DNA of 58,776 bases from Vicinamibacterales bacterium. GTDB taxonomy: Bacteria; Acidobacteriota; Vicinamibacteria; Vicinamibacterales; UBA8438. The notes under the pieces were generated by a model. The model saw only the letters and a list, made by a program, of their open reading frames with translations. It did no database searches and was not told the origin of the DNA. This document shows positions 12,719 to 20,855 of the stretch, piece by piece. The stretch spans positions 1 to 58,776 of the forward strand of contig CATQHX010000030.1 of NCBI GenBank assembly GCA_958296065.1, written 5' to 3'. Each line of letters starts with the position of its first letter. The stretch's first letter is position 1. Made by a program: the position numbers and the translations under genes.

Positions 12719-12748
12719 CTTATACCACACTCGGCCTCCGGCGGTCAG
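12719..12748 (-). promoter_or_regulatory. lpxC promoter
   Basis: On minus, CTGACC (12748-12743) and TATAAG (12724-12719) are 18 bp apart. This is the only good promoter match seen in the roughly 385-bp gap between uvrA and lpxC, which otherwise holds only the leader hairpin. The predicted 5' UTR is long, about 180 nt. Confidence 0.55.
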
Positions 12749-12913
12749 CATCTGTTTGCGGCCACGCAGCCGCGCCCGCCTGCAATTTTACCGGAATTCG
12801 CCCGCCGGAAACCACCCGGGCACTCCTGGCCCCGCACACGCGCCGCTGAACCCGCCACGCACTACTCCCGGCAGCCGGCCCCCGGCGGCAATCGGACGCA
12901 CCGGCCGCACAAC

Positions 12914-15754
12914 TCAATGCACGAGCAGCGGTCGCAGAAACGCGCCCGTCTCCGAGCTGGCGTGCGTGGCAACGACTTCCGGCGTTCCCTCAACCACGAT
13001 CCGGCCTCCGGCATCGCCGCCACCCGGGCCGAGGTCCAGAATGTGGTCCGCGGTCTTGATCACGTCCAGGTGATGCTCGATGACGACGACCGTGTTGCCA
13101 TGGCCTACGAGGAGGTTGAGTACGTCCAGCAGGCGGCGCGTGTCTTCCAGGTGGAGCCCGGTCGTCGGCTCGTCCAGGATGTAGAGCGTCCGGCCCGTGC
13201 TCCGGCGGGACAGCTCCTTGGCAAGTTTCACCCGCTGCGCCTCGCCGCCGCTGAGAGTGGTCGCCGACTGCCCGAGCTTCACATAACCAAGCCCGACATC
13301 CTGCAGCGTGCGCAGCTTCGTGGCGATGGACGGCACATTCTCCAGCACGGCGGAGGCCTGGTCCACTGTCAACGCCAACATGTCGGCGATGGATGAGCCG
13401 CGGTAGGTGACCTCGAGCGTCTCGCGGTTGTAGCGCCGGCCCTTGCACTGCTCGCACGTCACGTAGACGTCCGGCAGAAAGTGCATCTCGATCGCGATGA
13501 GCCCGTCCCCCTGACAGGCCTCGCATCGCCCGCCCTTCACGTTGAAGGAGAAGCGGCCCGGTCGATAGCCCCGAGCGCGGGACTCCGGCAGCATCGCATA
13601 CAGCTCGCGGATGAACGTGAAGAGCCCCGTGTAGGTGGCCGGGTTGGACCGCGGCGTACGTCCTATCGGCGACTGGTCGATCTGGACCACCTTGTCGATC
13701 AGCTCGATCCCTTCAATCGCGGCGTGCGGCCCCGGATCGTTGCTCGCCCGGTACAGCGCGCGAGCGAGCGCTCGATAGAGAATGTCGTTCACCAGGGTCG
13801 ACTTGCCGGACCCGCTGACCCCGGTCACGGCAGTCAGCACCCCGAGCGGGAGCACGGCATCGATGTTCTTCAGGTTGTTCGCTCGGGCACCGCGAATCAC
13901 GATCTCGCCGTTGCGCGCTGCACGCCGCGACGCCGGGACCGGAATGGCGCGGTCGCCCCTCAGGTACAGACCGGTCAGGGATTCTCCGGTGGTTGCCTGC
14001 AGAGCCTTCGAAGGCCCCTCGAAGACCACCCGTCCCCCGTGCTCGCCTGCTCCCGGCCCGAGGTCGATCACGTAGTCAGCGGCGCGAATGGTCTCCTCGT
14101 CGTGCTCGACCACCACGACCGTGTTCCCGAGATCGCGCAGCCGCTGCAGCGTTCTCAGCAGCAACTGATTGTCGCGCTGGTGCAATCCGATGGACGGTTC
14201 GTCGAGCACGTACAGCACCCCGGTCAGATTGGCCCCAACCTGCGTAGCCAGCCGGATTCGCTGGGCTTCCCCTCCCGACAAACTCGTCGCGCCCCGGGCC
14301 AGCGACAGGTACCCCACGCCCACGTCGCACAGGAACCGCATTCGATCACGGATCTCGCGCAGCACGCGCTCGGCCAGCCGTGACTCGCGATCGCTGAGCT
14401 CCAGCCCTTCAATCGTCGCCAGCGCTTCGGCCACGGATACGTGCACGTAGTCCGCGATCGTGCGTTCCTTCACCCGCACGGCGCAGCTTTCCGGACGCAA
14501 CCGCCGCCCGTCGCACGCAGCGCACGGCCGCAGCGTCCGGTAGCTCTGGAGCGCTTCCTGCTGAGCCCAGGCGCCTTCGTCATAGCGGCGCCGCAGGTTG
14601 GGGATAACGCCCTCGAAGCCCTTGCCGAACGGATCGACCGGTCCCGCCTTGACGCGCCGACCTCGGGTCGCAGGCGCAACGCGCGTACGCTCTCCGCCGT
14701 TCGGACCGAAGAGCAGCAACTCACGATGACGCCGGGGCAGTCTGCGGAACGGCACGTCGAGGTCGATGCCGAAGCAGGTCGACAGCCGGGACAGCGCCCG
14801 CTTCACGAGCTGGCGGTCGCCGCCGGCCCAGGTCTGGATGGCTCCGGCGGACAGGCTGAGAGAATCATCGGGCACGACCCGTTCGGGATCGAAGTCCTCC
14901 ACGGCACCGAGCCCGTGGCAGGCGGGACAGGCGCCGTGCGGGGAGTTGAAGGAGAAGGCCCGGGGCGTCATCTCGGGCACGTTGATCCCGCAGTCGACGC
15001 AGGCCATGCGCCGCGAGAACAGCCGATCGCCGCCGCCCAGGGTGTTGATGATGACGACGTCGTCCGCAAGCGCCAGCGCGAACTCTATGGACTCGGTAAG
15101 ACGCCGCTCGGCGCCGCGGCGCACGACGAGCCGGTCCACCACCACTTCGATCCAGTGGTTCCGCCGCCGATCCAGCCGCGGTGCTTCCTCGACGGCCCGC
15201 ACCTCGCCGTCGATCCTCACGCGGGTCAGTCCGCGCGCCCGGATAGCGGCCAGCTCCTTCTTGAACTCGCCCTTGCGGCCCCGCACGATGGGAGCGAGGA
15301 CGTTGACCCGCTCGACCGCGGGCTCGGTCATGACGGTTTCGACGATGCGCTCCACCGACTGCGACGTAATCTCGCGACCGCACGACGGACAATGCGGCAC
15401 ACCGATGTTCGCGAACAGCAGCCGCAGGTAGTCGTAGATTTCGGTTACGGTCCCCACCGTCGAGCGCGGGTTCGACCCCGTCGTGCGTTGCTCGATGGAG
15501 ATGGCCGGCGACAGACCGTCGATCTGATCGACGTCCGGCTTCTCGACCTGCTCGAGAAACTGGCGAGCGTAGGCGGACAGCGACTCGACATAGCGCCGCT
15601 GGCCCTCCGCGTAGAGGGTGTCGAACGCCAGGGACGACTTGCCGGAACCGGACAGACCGGTCACGACCACCAGCCGGTTGCGCGGAATGCGGACGTCGAC
15701 GTCCTTCAGATTGTGAACTCGAGCTCCGCGGATGTCGATCCAGTCGTGCGGCAT
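12914..15754 (-). CDS. uvrA: UvrABC excinuclease subunit A
   Basis: ATP-dependent damage sensor of nucleotide excision repair. The 946-residue protein has two ABC modules: Walker [10 protein letters not shown] and GVSGSGKST, signatures [12 protein letters not shown] and [12 protein letters not shown]. Zinc modules are [11 protein letters not shown]...CPACHGLG and CEACQGDG...[13 protein letters not shown] 15754 gives [20 protein letters not shown], the standard N-terminus; an ATG at 15796 would add 14 residues. It is the last gene of a probable minus-strand run with the propeller and HNH genes. Confidence 0.97.
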   Translation of the reverse strand: MPHDWIDIRGARVHNLKDVDVRIPRNRLVVVTGLSGSGKSSLAFDTLYAEGQRRYVESLSAYARQFLEQVEKPDVDQIDGLSPAISIEQRTTGSNPRSTVGTVTEIYDYLRLLFANIGVPHCPSCGREITSQSVERIVETVMTEPAVERVNVLAPIVRGRKGEFKKELAAIRARGLTRVRIDGEVRAVEEAPRLDRRRNHWIEVVVDRLVVRRGAERRLTESIEFALALADDVVIINTLGGGDRLFSRRMACVDCGINVPEMTPRAFSFNSPHGACPACHGLGAVEDFDPERVVPDDSLSLSAGAIQTWAGGDRQLVKRALSRLSTCFGIDLDVPFRRLPRRHRELLLFGPNGGERTRVAPATRGRRVKAGPVDPFGKGFEGVIPNLRRRYDEGAWAQQEALQSYRTLRPCAACDGRRLRPESCAVRVKERTIADYVHVSVAEALATIEGLELSDRESRLAERVLREIRDRMRFLCDVGVGYLSLARGATSLSGGEAQRIRLATQVGANLTGVLYVLDEPSIGLHQRDNQLLLRTLQRLRDLGNTVVVVEHDEETIRAADYVIDLGPGAGEHGGRVVFEGPSKALQATTGESLTGLYLRGDRAIPVPASRRAARNGEIVIRGARANNLKNIDAVLPLGVLTAVTGVSGSGKSTLVNDILYRALARALYRASNDPGPHAAIEGIELIDKVVQIDQSPIGRTPRSNPATYTGLFTFIRELYAMLPESRARGYRPGRFSFNVKGGRCEACQGDGLIAIEMHFLPDVYVTCEQCKGRRYNRETLEVTYRGSSIADMLALTVDQASAVLENVPSIATKLRTLQDVGLGYVKLGQSATTLSGGEAQRVKLAKELSRRSTGRTLYILDEPTTGLHLEDTRRLLDVLNLLVGHGNTVVVIEHHLDVIKTADHILDLGPGGGDAGGRIVVEGTPEVVATHASSETGAFLRPLLVH

Positions 15755-15805
15755 GGGCACCGTGAGCCCCCTCTGTCGGGCGCCCAAACCAACCATGCTA
15801 GCACG

Positions 15806-16834
15806 TCAGGGAATCCCCGGTCGTCCAATCATGACGGCACCTGGATCGAGACGGTACGCGGTGTCGCTGGAGGCCGCCACGAGGCCGCCCGAGGGATCGA
15901 ACGCGACGCCGACGAGGCCCCTTGCCGCCAACACCTGGGTACGCGTGCCGTCCGCATCGACCCGCCAGAGGCCGCTCGCGCCCGCAAGTGCTTCGACGAC
16001 ATGGAGCACCCCCTCCTGGTCGAACGCGAGTCCCTGCGGCCGACCGAAACCCGAGGAGACCGTCGTCACGGCACCCGTCCGATCGATGCGATAGACACTG
16101 TCGCAAGTCGCGAGAGTCGGCGCGGACACGTACAGCCCATCATCCGGACCCCAGGCAAGATGAAAGGCGGCAACGCTGGGTGGAAGCGTGGCGAAGGGAA
16201 TCGCCCGTCCGGAGGTTGCAACCCTGAAGACGGTGCCGGAGCGGTCGCCGACATAGAGCGTGCCGTCCTGGCTGAAAGCCATGCCGCAGGCTACCCCCAG
16301 GTCGCTTACCAACACCTCATGCGTGCCGTCGTCGCCAACGCGATAGACGGTCCCCTCGAAGCGGCTCGATACGTGCAGTCGACCGTCTGGAGACAGGGCC
16401 ATCGACGTGGCGTTCACGATGCCGGTGACGAAAGGCTCGCGATATCCGTCGGTCCGGATTCTGAAGACCGACACGGGCGACCTTTCGCCACGAGACCCGC
16501 TGTAGGTAACGAAGAGAGTCCCGTCTCCGTCGATGGCGGGATTGTCCACCTGGTGCACGCCGGTCGCCACCGGCCGCCCCACGTCTACCAGCGCGGTCGC
16601 CCCCGACTCGCCCCCGACCCGCACCGTGGTCCGCCCCCCGTCGAGACCGGCCGGCACGCTCACCGACACCGAGCGCGGAGAAGCGGCGACGACCCGCGCG
16701 GGTACCGAGCCGAAGAGAACAGGGGGCAGAGGACCCTCGCCACTCCCGTTCACAAGAGCGCGTCCCTCGATGGTGACACGTCCTCCCTCTACCGCCCACG
16801 GCGGCTGAACAGCGGTGATTTGCTGGCGGGACAA
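15806..16834 (-). CDS. IPT/TIG domain plus NHL-type beta-propeller protein
   Basis: About 342 residues. The N-terminal third (ITAVQPPWAVEGGRVTIEGR) resembles an IPT/TIG immunoglobulin-like domain. The rest shows repeated propeller blades of the NHL/SMP-30 type (PDGRLHVSSRFEGTVYRV, QDGTLYVGDRSGTVFRV, PDDGLYVSAP). Catalytic residues of SMP-30 lactonases are not evident, so a binding role is likelier. No signal peptide is seen. The start is uncertain: TTG 16834 follows the HNH stop by 31 bp, while ATGs upstream would overlap that gene. Function unknown. Confidence 0.75.
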   Translation of the reverse strand: MSRQQITAVQPPWAVEGGRVTIEGRALVNGSGEGPLPPVLFGSVPARVVAASPRSVSVSVPAGLDGGRTTVRVGGESGATALVDVGRPVATGVHQVDNPAIDGDGTLFVTYSGSRGERSPVSVFRIRTDGYREPFVTGIVNATSMALSPDGRLHVSSRFEGTVYRVGDDGTHEVLVSDLGVACGMAFSQDGTLYVGDRSGTVFRVATSGRAIPFATLPPSVAAFHLAWGPDDGLYVSAPTLATCDSVYRIDRTGAVTTVSSGFGRPQGLAFDQEGVLHVVEALAGASGLWRVDADGTRTQVLAARGLVGVAFDPSGGLVAASSDTAYRLDPGAVMIGRPGIP

Positions 16835-16865
16835 TCCTTCAGTACCTGCCGCGGAAGATCGCGCA

Positions 16866-17399
16866 CTACGTCCGGTCGAGTTCAACGTTCCAGTACAGAT
16901 AGTCGCGCCAACTCGCGGGCGCATCGCGCAACCCGAAAGTGATTCGGACAACCGGGGAGCGGGTAGGACGACACGGCTGGCGAATGACCTGCATCCCGGC
17001 CTGGACCGGCGTTCGCCCGCCCTTCCTCCGATTGCAGGGAATACACGCGGTGACGATGTTCTCCCAGTCCTTGCGTCCCCCTTGCGAGACCGGAACGACG
17101 TGATCGAAGGTCAGATCCCCGACGGGAAACTCGGACCCGCAATACTGGCAACGGTGCTCGTCCCTGGCGTAGATGTTCGCGCGCGAGAAGGGCACGTCGT
17201 CCATCCGCCTGGTGATCCTGATGTAGCGCAGCAGACGGATTACGGACGGGAGCCTGAACGTGACCGACACGGAGCGAATCTCGCGGTCGTACTCGGAGAC
17301 AACCTCCACCTTGCCCTGACACAACAGGGTCATCGCTTTACGCCAGTCGACCACCTTCAGCGGCTCGTACGTCGCGTTCAGCAGCAAGGTCTGCTCCAC
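16866..17399 (-). CDS. HNH endonuclease
   Basis: Common bacterial HNH nuclease of unknown cellular role. The 177-residue protein begins MEQTLLLNATYEPLKVVDWR, the family's usual N-terminus, from GTG 17399 with a GAGGGG ribosome site. An ATG at 17423 is less likely because it lies inside the predicted -10 element. The nuclease core has CQYCG, FDHVVPVSQGG and CIPCNRRKGGR, so both zinc knuckles and the catalytic His are kept. It precedes the propeller gene and uvrA on the same strand, which may point to DNA maintenance. Confidence 0.88.
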   Translation of the reverse strand: MEQTLLLNATYEPLKVVDWRKAMTLLCQGKVEVVSEYDREIRSVSVTFRLPSVIRLLRYIRITRRMDDVPFSRANIYARDEHRCQYCGSEFPVGDLTFDHVVPVSQGGRKDWENIVTACIPCNRRKGGRTPVQAGMQVIRQPCRPTRSPVVRITFGLRDAPASWRDYLYWNVELDRT

Positions 17400-17421
17400 G
17401 GCCCCCTCGAAATTTTGCGTC

Positions 17422-17450
17422 ATTCTCGCTGACACCCAACGTCCTGTCAA
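17422..17450 (-). promoter_or_regulatory. promoter of the HNH-propeller-uvrA run
   Basis: Minus-strand TTGACA (17450-17445), 17-bp spacer, GAGAAT (17427-17422). The -35 is a perfect consensus. Transcription would start near 17415, giving a leader of about 16 nt before GTG 17399. Confidence 0.7.
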
Positions 17451-17635
17451 CCGTAACGACGGTGTAACGCATTGCACGCGCGGGAGTTACCTCGCCCGGA
17501 AACACCGTCCCGGCTCTGCTGTCCGCCCGACCAACCGGCCCGGGAATCGGCGCCGCTTCTACGGTGCAGACGGCGGACCCGGCCCGCGCAGACCTGTCGG
17601 AGCCGTCGGCCGGAGCCGATACCCGTCACTGATCC

Positions 17636-18160
17636 ATGTCGCGATTCCGGCTCGGACTGTTGACCATGACCGTCTCCCTGGCCATGTCGGCGTGCGGCGC
17701 GCGCGAGGGCTACGCGCCCCGGCCCTTTCCCGGCATCCGCTCGGCCGACGGATCGGACGCCACGCCGCGTACCGCGGCACCGACTTCGGTGACCGCGACG
17801 GCGCTCTCGCTGGAAGGGGCGCCGTACGCCTGGGGTGGAGCCACGCCCGAGGGTTTCGACTGCAGCGGCTTCACACGCTACGTTTACGCGAAGCACGGGA
17901 TCGCCCTGCCCAGAACATCCAAGCACCAGTACCGCATCGGGGCCGCGGTCGCCTCGCAAGAACTCCAACCGGGAGACCTGGTCTTCTTCAGCACCATCGC
18001 TCCCGGGCCTTCACACGTCGGCCTGGCAATCGGCGACGGCCGGTTCGTCCATGCCCCCAGCGAACGGGGACGGGTCCGCGTCGAGAGCCTTGCGGCCCGC
18101 TACTGGCAGCGCCGCTACCTCGGGGCGCGACGGATCGTCGCCGACGACACAGACTCCTAG
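17636..18160 (+). CDS. NlpC/P60 peptidoglycan hydrolase lipoprotein
   Basis: Likely cell-wall endopeptidase anchored to a membrane. The N-terminus has a lipobox (VSLAMSAC) at about Cys20. The C40 domain shows the catalytic Cys in FDCSGFTRYVYAKHG, and the His in PSHVGLAIGDGRFVHAP. GDLVFFS is the usual strand between them. It has 174 residues. The gene is monocistronic, transcribed away from the HNH gene, and its TAG stop lies in repeat copy B. The intervening 236 bp hold the HNH promoter and no other evident feature. Confidence 0.93.
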   Translation: MSRFRLGLLTMTVSLAMSACGAREGYAPRPFPGIRSADGSDATPRTAAPTSVTATALSLEGAPYAWGGATPEGFDCSGFTRYVYAKHGIALPRTSKHQYRIGAAVASQELQPGDLVFFSTIAPGPSHVGLAIGDGRFVHAPSERGRVRVESLAARYWQRRYLGARRIVADDTDS

Positions 18161-18209
18161 GAGTCTGCGCCGCGGAACTCACTTCGTTGCGTTCTACGGC
18201 GCAGGCTCC
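18152..18209 (+). repeat. CTAG-bounded repeat, half copy B
   Basis: Only the second hairpin of the family is present. It begins with the palindrome GACTCCTAGGAGTC, whose TAG is the stop of the NlpC/P60 gene. The minus-strand M48 gene also ends inside the repeat: its last four codons and TAG are repeat sequence. Confidence 0.88.
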
Positions 18210-19744
18210 CGGCCCGGTTGGACAACCTTGATGACGTCGCCGGGGAGCGGCTGCTCGTTCGCGGGAAAACCGTTCATGATCGCGAGCGTGGCGGCCGGGA
18301 CGGTCTCTGCGCCGACCCGCTGGGCGATGCTCTGCCAGGTGTCCCCATCCCCCACGCGGTAGACGGCAACCCGGTTCGGGCGAATCCGGTCGGCTTCGTC
18401 GCGGCTCAACTGCCGGAAGGAGTGAATGCTGGCCTGAACGTCGCGCTCGATCAGCCGATAGCCGTCCGAGTCGGCGAACGCGCCGAACAGATACACCGAG
18501 GACCCGGACCGAATGAACGCGACCCGCGCGATCATGGGGCCTACCCCGCGCACGTCCTGGGTGTACGTGCCGATGTAGGCACTGAGACCGTTGACCTCGC
18601 TCGGCGTTCCCTGCACTTCCACGAAACCGGCCGCGGTCATCTCGCGCTCGGCGGTCCGCTGCAGGTCGTAGCCGGTCTCCTGCGCAAGCTGCAACAGCAT
18701 GTAGCGGTCCTGCCCGGGCTCGCGCGCCACGACCATCTCGGCGCCGTTGTGCACTTCCCAGCCTGGCGGAAACTCGAGCGCAAAGCGTAGCGCGGGATGC
18801 AGGAACTCCCCGCCGCGCACGACGCCCTGCTCGGGATTGTCGCCGTGCACGATGCCCTCGATGCGACCCAGGTACCCGGCGCGGTTGACACGCAGCGCCG
18901 AGGGGTCGGCAGCCTCCGCCAGCAGCGTCTCGACGGAGCCGGCGACGCCGGCCACCCGGTCCGCCGGCTCCGGGTGGGTCGCGAGCCAGTTGGGAGTCCC
19001 GCGCCGGTCGGTCGTGTCCGCAATGCGTCCGAGCGTTCTCAGCATGTCGCCGACACCATGCGGATCCCAGCCGGAAGCGATGGCGTACTCCGCCCCGAGG
19101 CGATCCGCCTGTCGTTCGTCGTCGCGCCCGAACTTCAGGAACAGGAGCCCCAGTCCCTGCCCGGCTGCATCGCCAAGTCCGGGCGCGCCATACCGGGGAC
19201 GCATCCCCGGCACGAAGATCTGGCCGAGAAGCAGCCCCATCTGCGCACCCGCCGCGCGGCTGTAGGCCTGGACCGAATGACGGGCAGTCACGTGGCCGAT
19301 CTCGTGGCCGATCACGCCGGCCAGCTCCGCCTCGTCGTTGAGGTACGCCAGCAGGCCGCGCGTCAAGTAGATGTAACCTCCCGGCACCGCGAACGCATTC
19401 ACCACCGGCGAGTCGATCACCGTGAACTGCCACGGCAGGTCCGGACGGTGCGACACGGCGGCCAGCCGGTTGCCGACCGCGGCGACGTACTCCTGCAGCG
19501 CGGCATCCTCGTAGACGCCCATTTCGCTCCGGATCTGAGCATCGGCTTCCCGACCCAGCTCGGCCTCCTGCGACTCGCTCATGAAGACGAGCTCGCGGCT
19601 TCCGGTGACGGGATTCGTGGCGCATCCCGCGGCCACCGTGGCAAGCAACAACGCGGCAAGGAGTCGGGCGCGGTGGGAACGCCCGGGGCACCCCGGACAC
19701 GTAGCGGCCCGGTGGTGGAGTGCAATCCGCTGTGGACGAGGCAT
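18194..19744 (-). CDS. M48 family metalloprotease lipoprotein with LysM-like end
   Basis: Periplasmic zinc protease of the BepA/LoiP type, likely in outer-membrane protein quality control. A lipobox (ATVAAGC, about Cys41) follows a hydrophobic stretch. The zinc site is HEIGHVTARHS, with the third ligand in DERQADRLGAEYA. The C-terminal 60 residues (YRVGDGDTWQSIAQRVG, LPGDVIKVV) resemble a LysM domain, which would bind peptidoglycan. The 516-residue length assumes ATG 19744; a later start closer to the hydrophobic stretch is possible. The 3' end is embedded in repeat B. Confidence 0.92.
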   Translation of the reverse strand: MPRPQRIALHHRAATCPGCPGRSHRARLLAALLLATVAAGCATNPVTGSRELVFMSESQEAELGREADAQIRSEMGVYEDAALQEYVAAVGNRLAAVSHRPDLPWQFTVIDSPVVNAFAVPGGYIYLTRGLLAYLNDEAELAGVIGHEIGHVTARHSVQAYSRAAGAQMGLLLGQIFVPGMRPRYGAPGLGDAAGQGLGLLFLKFGRDDERQADRLGAEYAIASGWDPHGVGDMLRTLGRIADTTDRRGTPNWLATHPEPADRVAGVAGSVETLLAEAADPSALRVNRAGYLGRIEGIVHGDNPEQGVVRGGEFLHPALRFALEFPPGWEVHNGAEMVVAREPGQDRYMLLQLAQETGYDLQRTAEREMTAAGFVEVQGTPSEVNGLSAYIGTYTQDVRGVGPMIARVAFIRSGSSVYLFGAFADSDGYRLIERDVQASIHSFRQLSRDEADRIRPNRVAVYRVGDGDTWQSIAQRVGAETVPAATLAIMNGFPANEQPLPGDVIKVVQPGREPAP

Positions 19745-19853
19745 GCTGTCGACCTCCGCGAGGCGTCGAGAAGGCGCGTGCCCCGCGGGCGCCGGGCTCC
19801 GCGAGGCCTCCTCTCACCAGCGTACCACGGGCCGGCGGACCCGGGATCCCGGC

Positions 19854-20741
19854 TCAAGCCGCCGGTACGTGCAAGCGGTCCAGCGCCCGGCGGATCTCCT
19901 CGATCGCGCCATCGTCCACGGGGCGGAGCGGAGGGCAGGGATCGCCGCCGGTGAATCCCAGCAGCGAGATAGCGGCCTTCAGGCCGGGCACGCCGTACCG
20001 CGACGTCACGAGTCCGGCGAGCGGGGTCAGTCGCCGTTGCAGATCGCGTGCCTCGTCGAGACGGCCGGCACGGACCAGATCGTACAGATCCACGCACAGG
20101 TCCGGGACGGCGGAGGCCAGGGCCAGGATGCCACCGGACGCGCCCACCAGCAGGCTCGCGAAGAAGACGGGCGCGGAACCCGCCATGACCGAGAAATCGT
20201 CGGGGGTGCCGTCGATGAGTGCGGTCAGGAACCGCAGATCGCTGCCCGACTCCTTGAGGCCGATGATGTTCGGATGCTCGGCCAACCGCGCGACGGCGTC
20301 CACGCCCAACGTGACGCCGGTGAGCGCCGTGTAGTTGTAAAGCACCACCGGAACCGGTGATGCGTCGGCAACCGCCGTGTAATGCGCCACGAAGGCGTCC
20401 GAGGTCAACAGCGGCTTGAAGTAGGAAGGGGTCCGCACGAGCACCGCGTCGGCGCCCAGGTCGGCCGCCCGTTTCGAGGCGCTGATGGCCGCGGCGGTCG
20501 ATTCACGTCCGGTGCCCGCGAGACAGAGTCGCCCGCTCGGCACCGCATCGCGCGCCGCCGCGATGGCCGCGTCCGATTCCGTTTCGTCGATCAGCGGCGC
20601 TTCGCCGTTCGAGCCGAGCACGACCACGCCGCGAATGCGGGTCGCCATCCAGCGCCGGACATTGGACGCCATCGCCGCGACGTCGACCTGGCCGTCCTTG
20701 AAGGGGGTCGGAATGGGCGGAAACACACCATCGATATGCAC
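19854..20741 (-). CDS. dihydrodipicolinate-synthase-family aldolase, HOGA-like
   Basis: Class I aldolase of the DapA superfamily. Schiff-base lysine is in IIGLKESG and the proton-relay tyrosine in VVLYNYTALTG. Instead of the GTTGE of DapA it has GSNGEAP, with AGTGREST; both resemble mammalian 4-hydroxy-2-oxoglutarate aldolase, as does SRYGVPGLKAAI. I therefore favour a 4-hydroxy-2-oxoglutarate or related retro-aldol activity over lysine synthesis. Start GTG 20741 gives MHIDGVFPPIPTPF, the usual beginning; an ATG at 20825 would add 28 odd residues. Confidence 0.85.
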   Translation of the reverse strand: MHIDGVFPPIPTPFKDGQVDVAAMASNVRRWMATRIRGVVVLGSNGEAPLIDETESDAAIAAARDAVPSGRLCLAGTGRESTAAAISASKRAADLGADAVLVRTPSYFKPLLTSDAFVAHYTAVADASPVPVVLYNYTALTGVTLGVDAVARLAEHPNIIGLKESGSDLRFLTALIDGTPDDFSVMAGSAPVFFASLLVGASGGILALASAVPDLCVDLYDLVRAGRLDEARDLQRRLTPLAGLVTSRYGVPGLKAAISLLGFTGGDPCPPLRPVDDGAIEEIRRALDRLHVPAA

Positions 20742-20855
20742 GTGTGGTTTGTAGCCGCGCGGTCGGGCGGTGTCAAGGGCGGAACGCCGATGTTCCGGCG
20801 GCCCGGGGGCGCCGTGCACCGCCACCGGCTTGGCGGCGGCCCGAGAAACCGGCGG

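Noticed and set aside
14441..16942. An 833-codon plus-strand frame across uvrA and the propeller gene
   Set aside because: It crosses two real minus-strand genes and shows no family motif.
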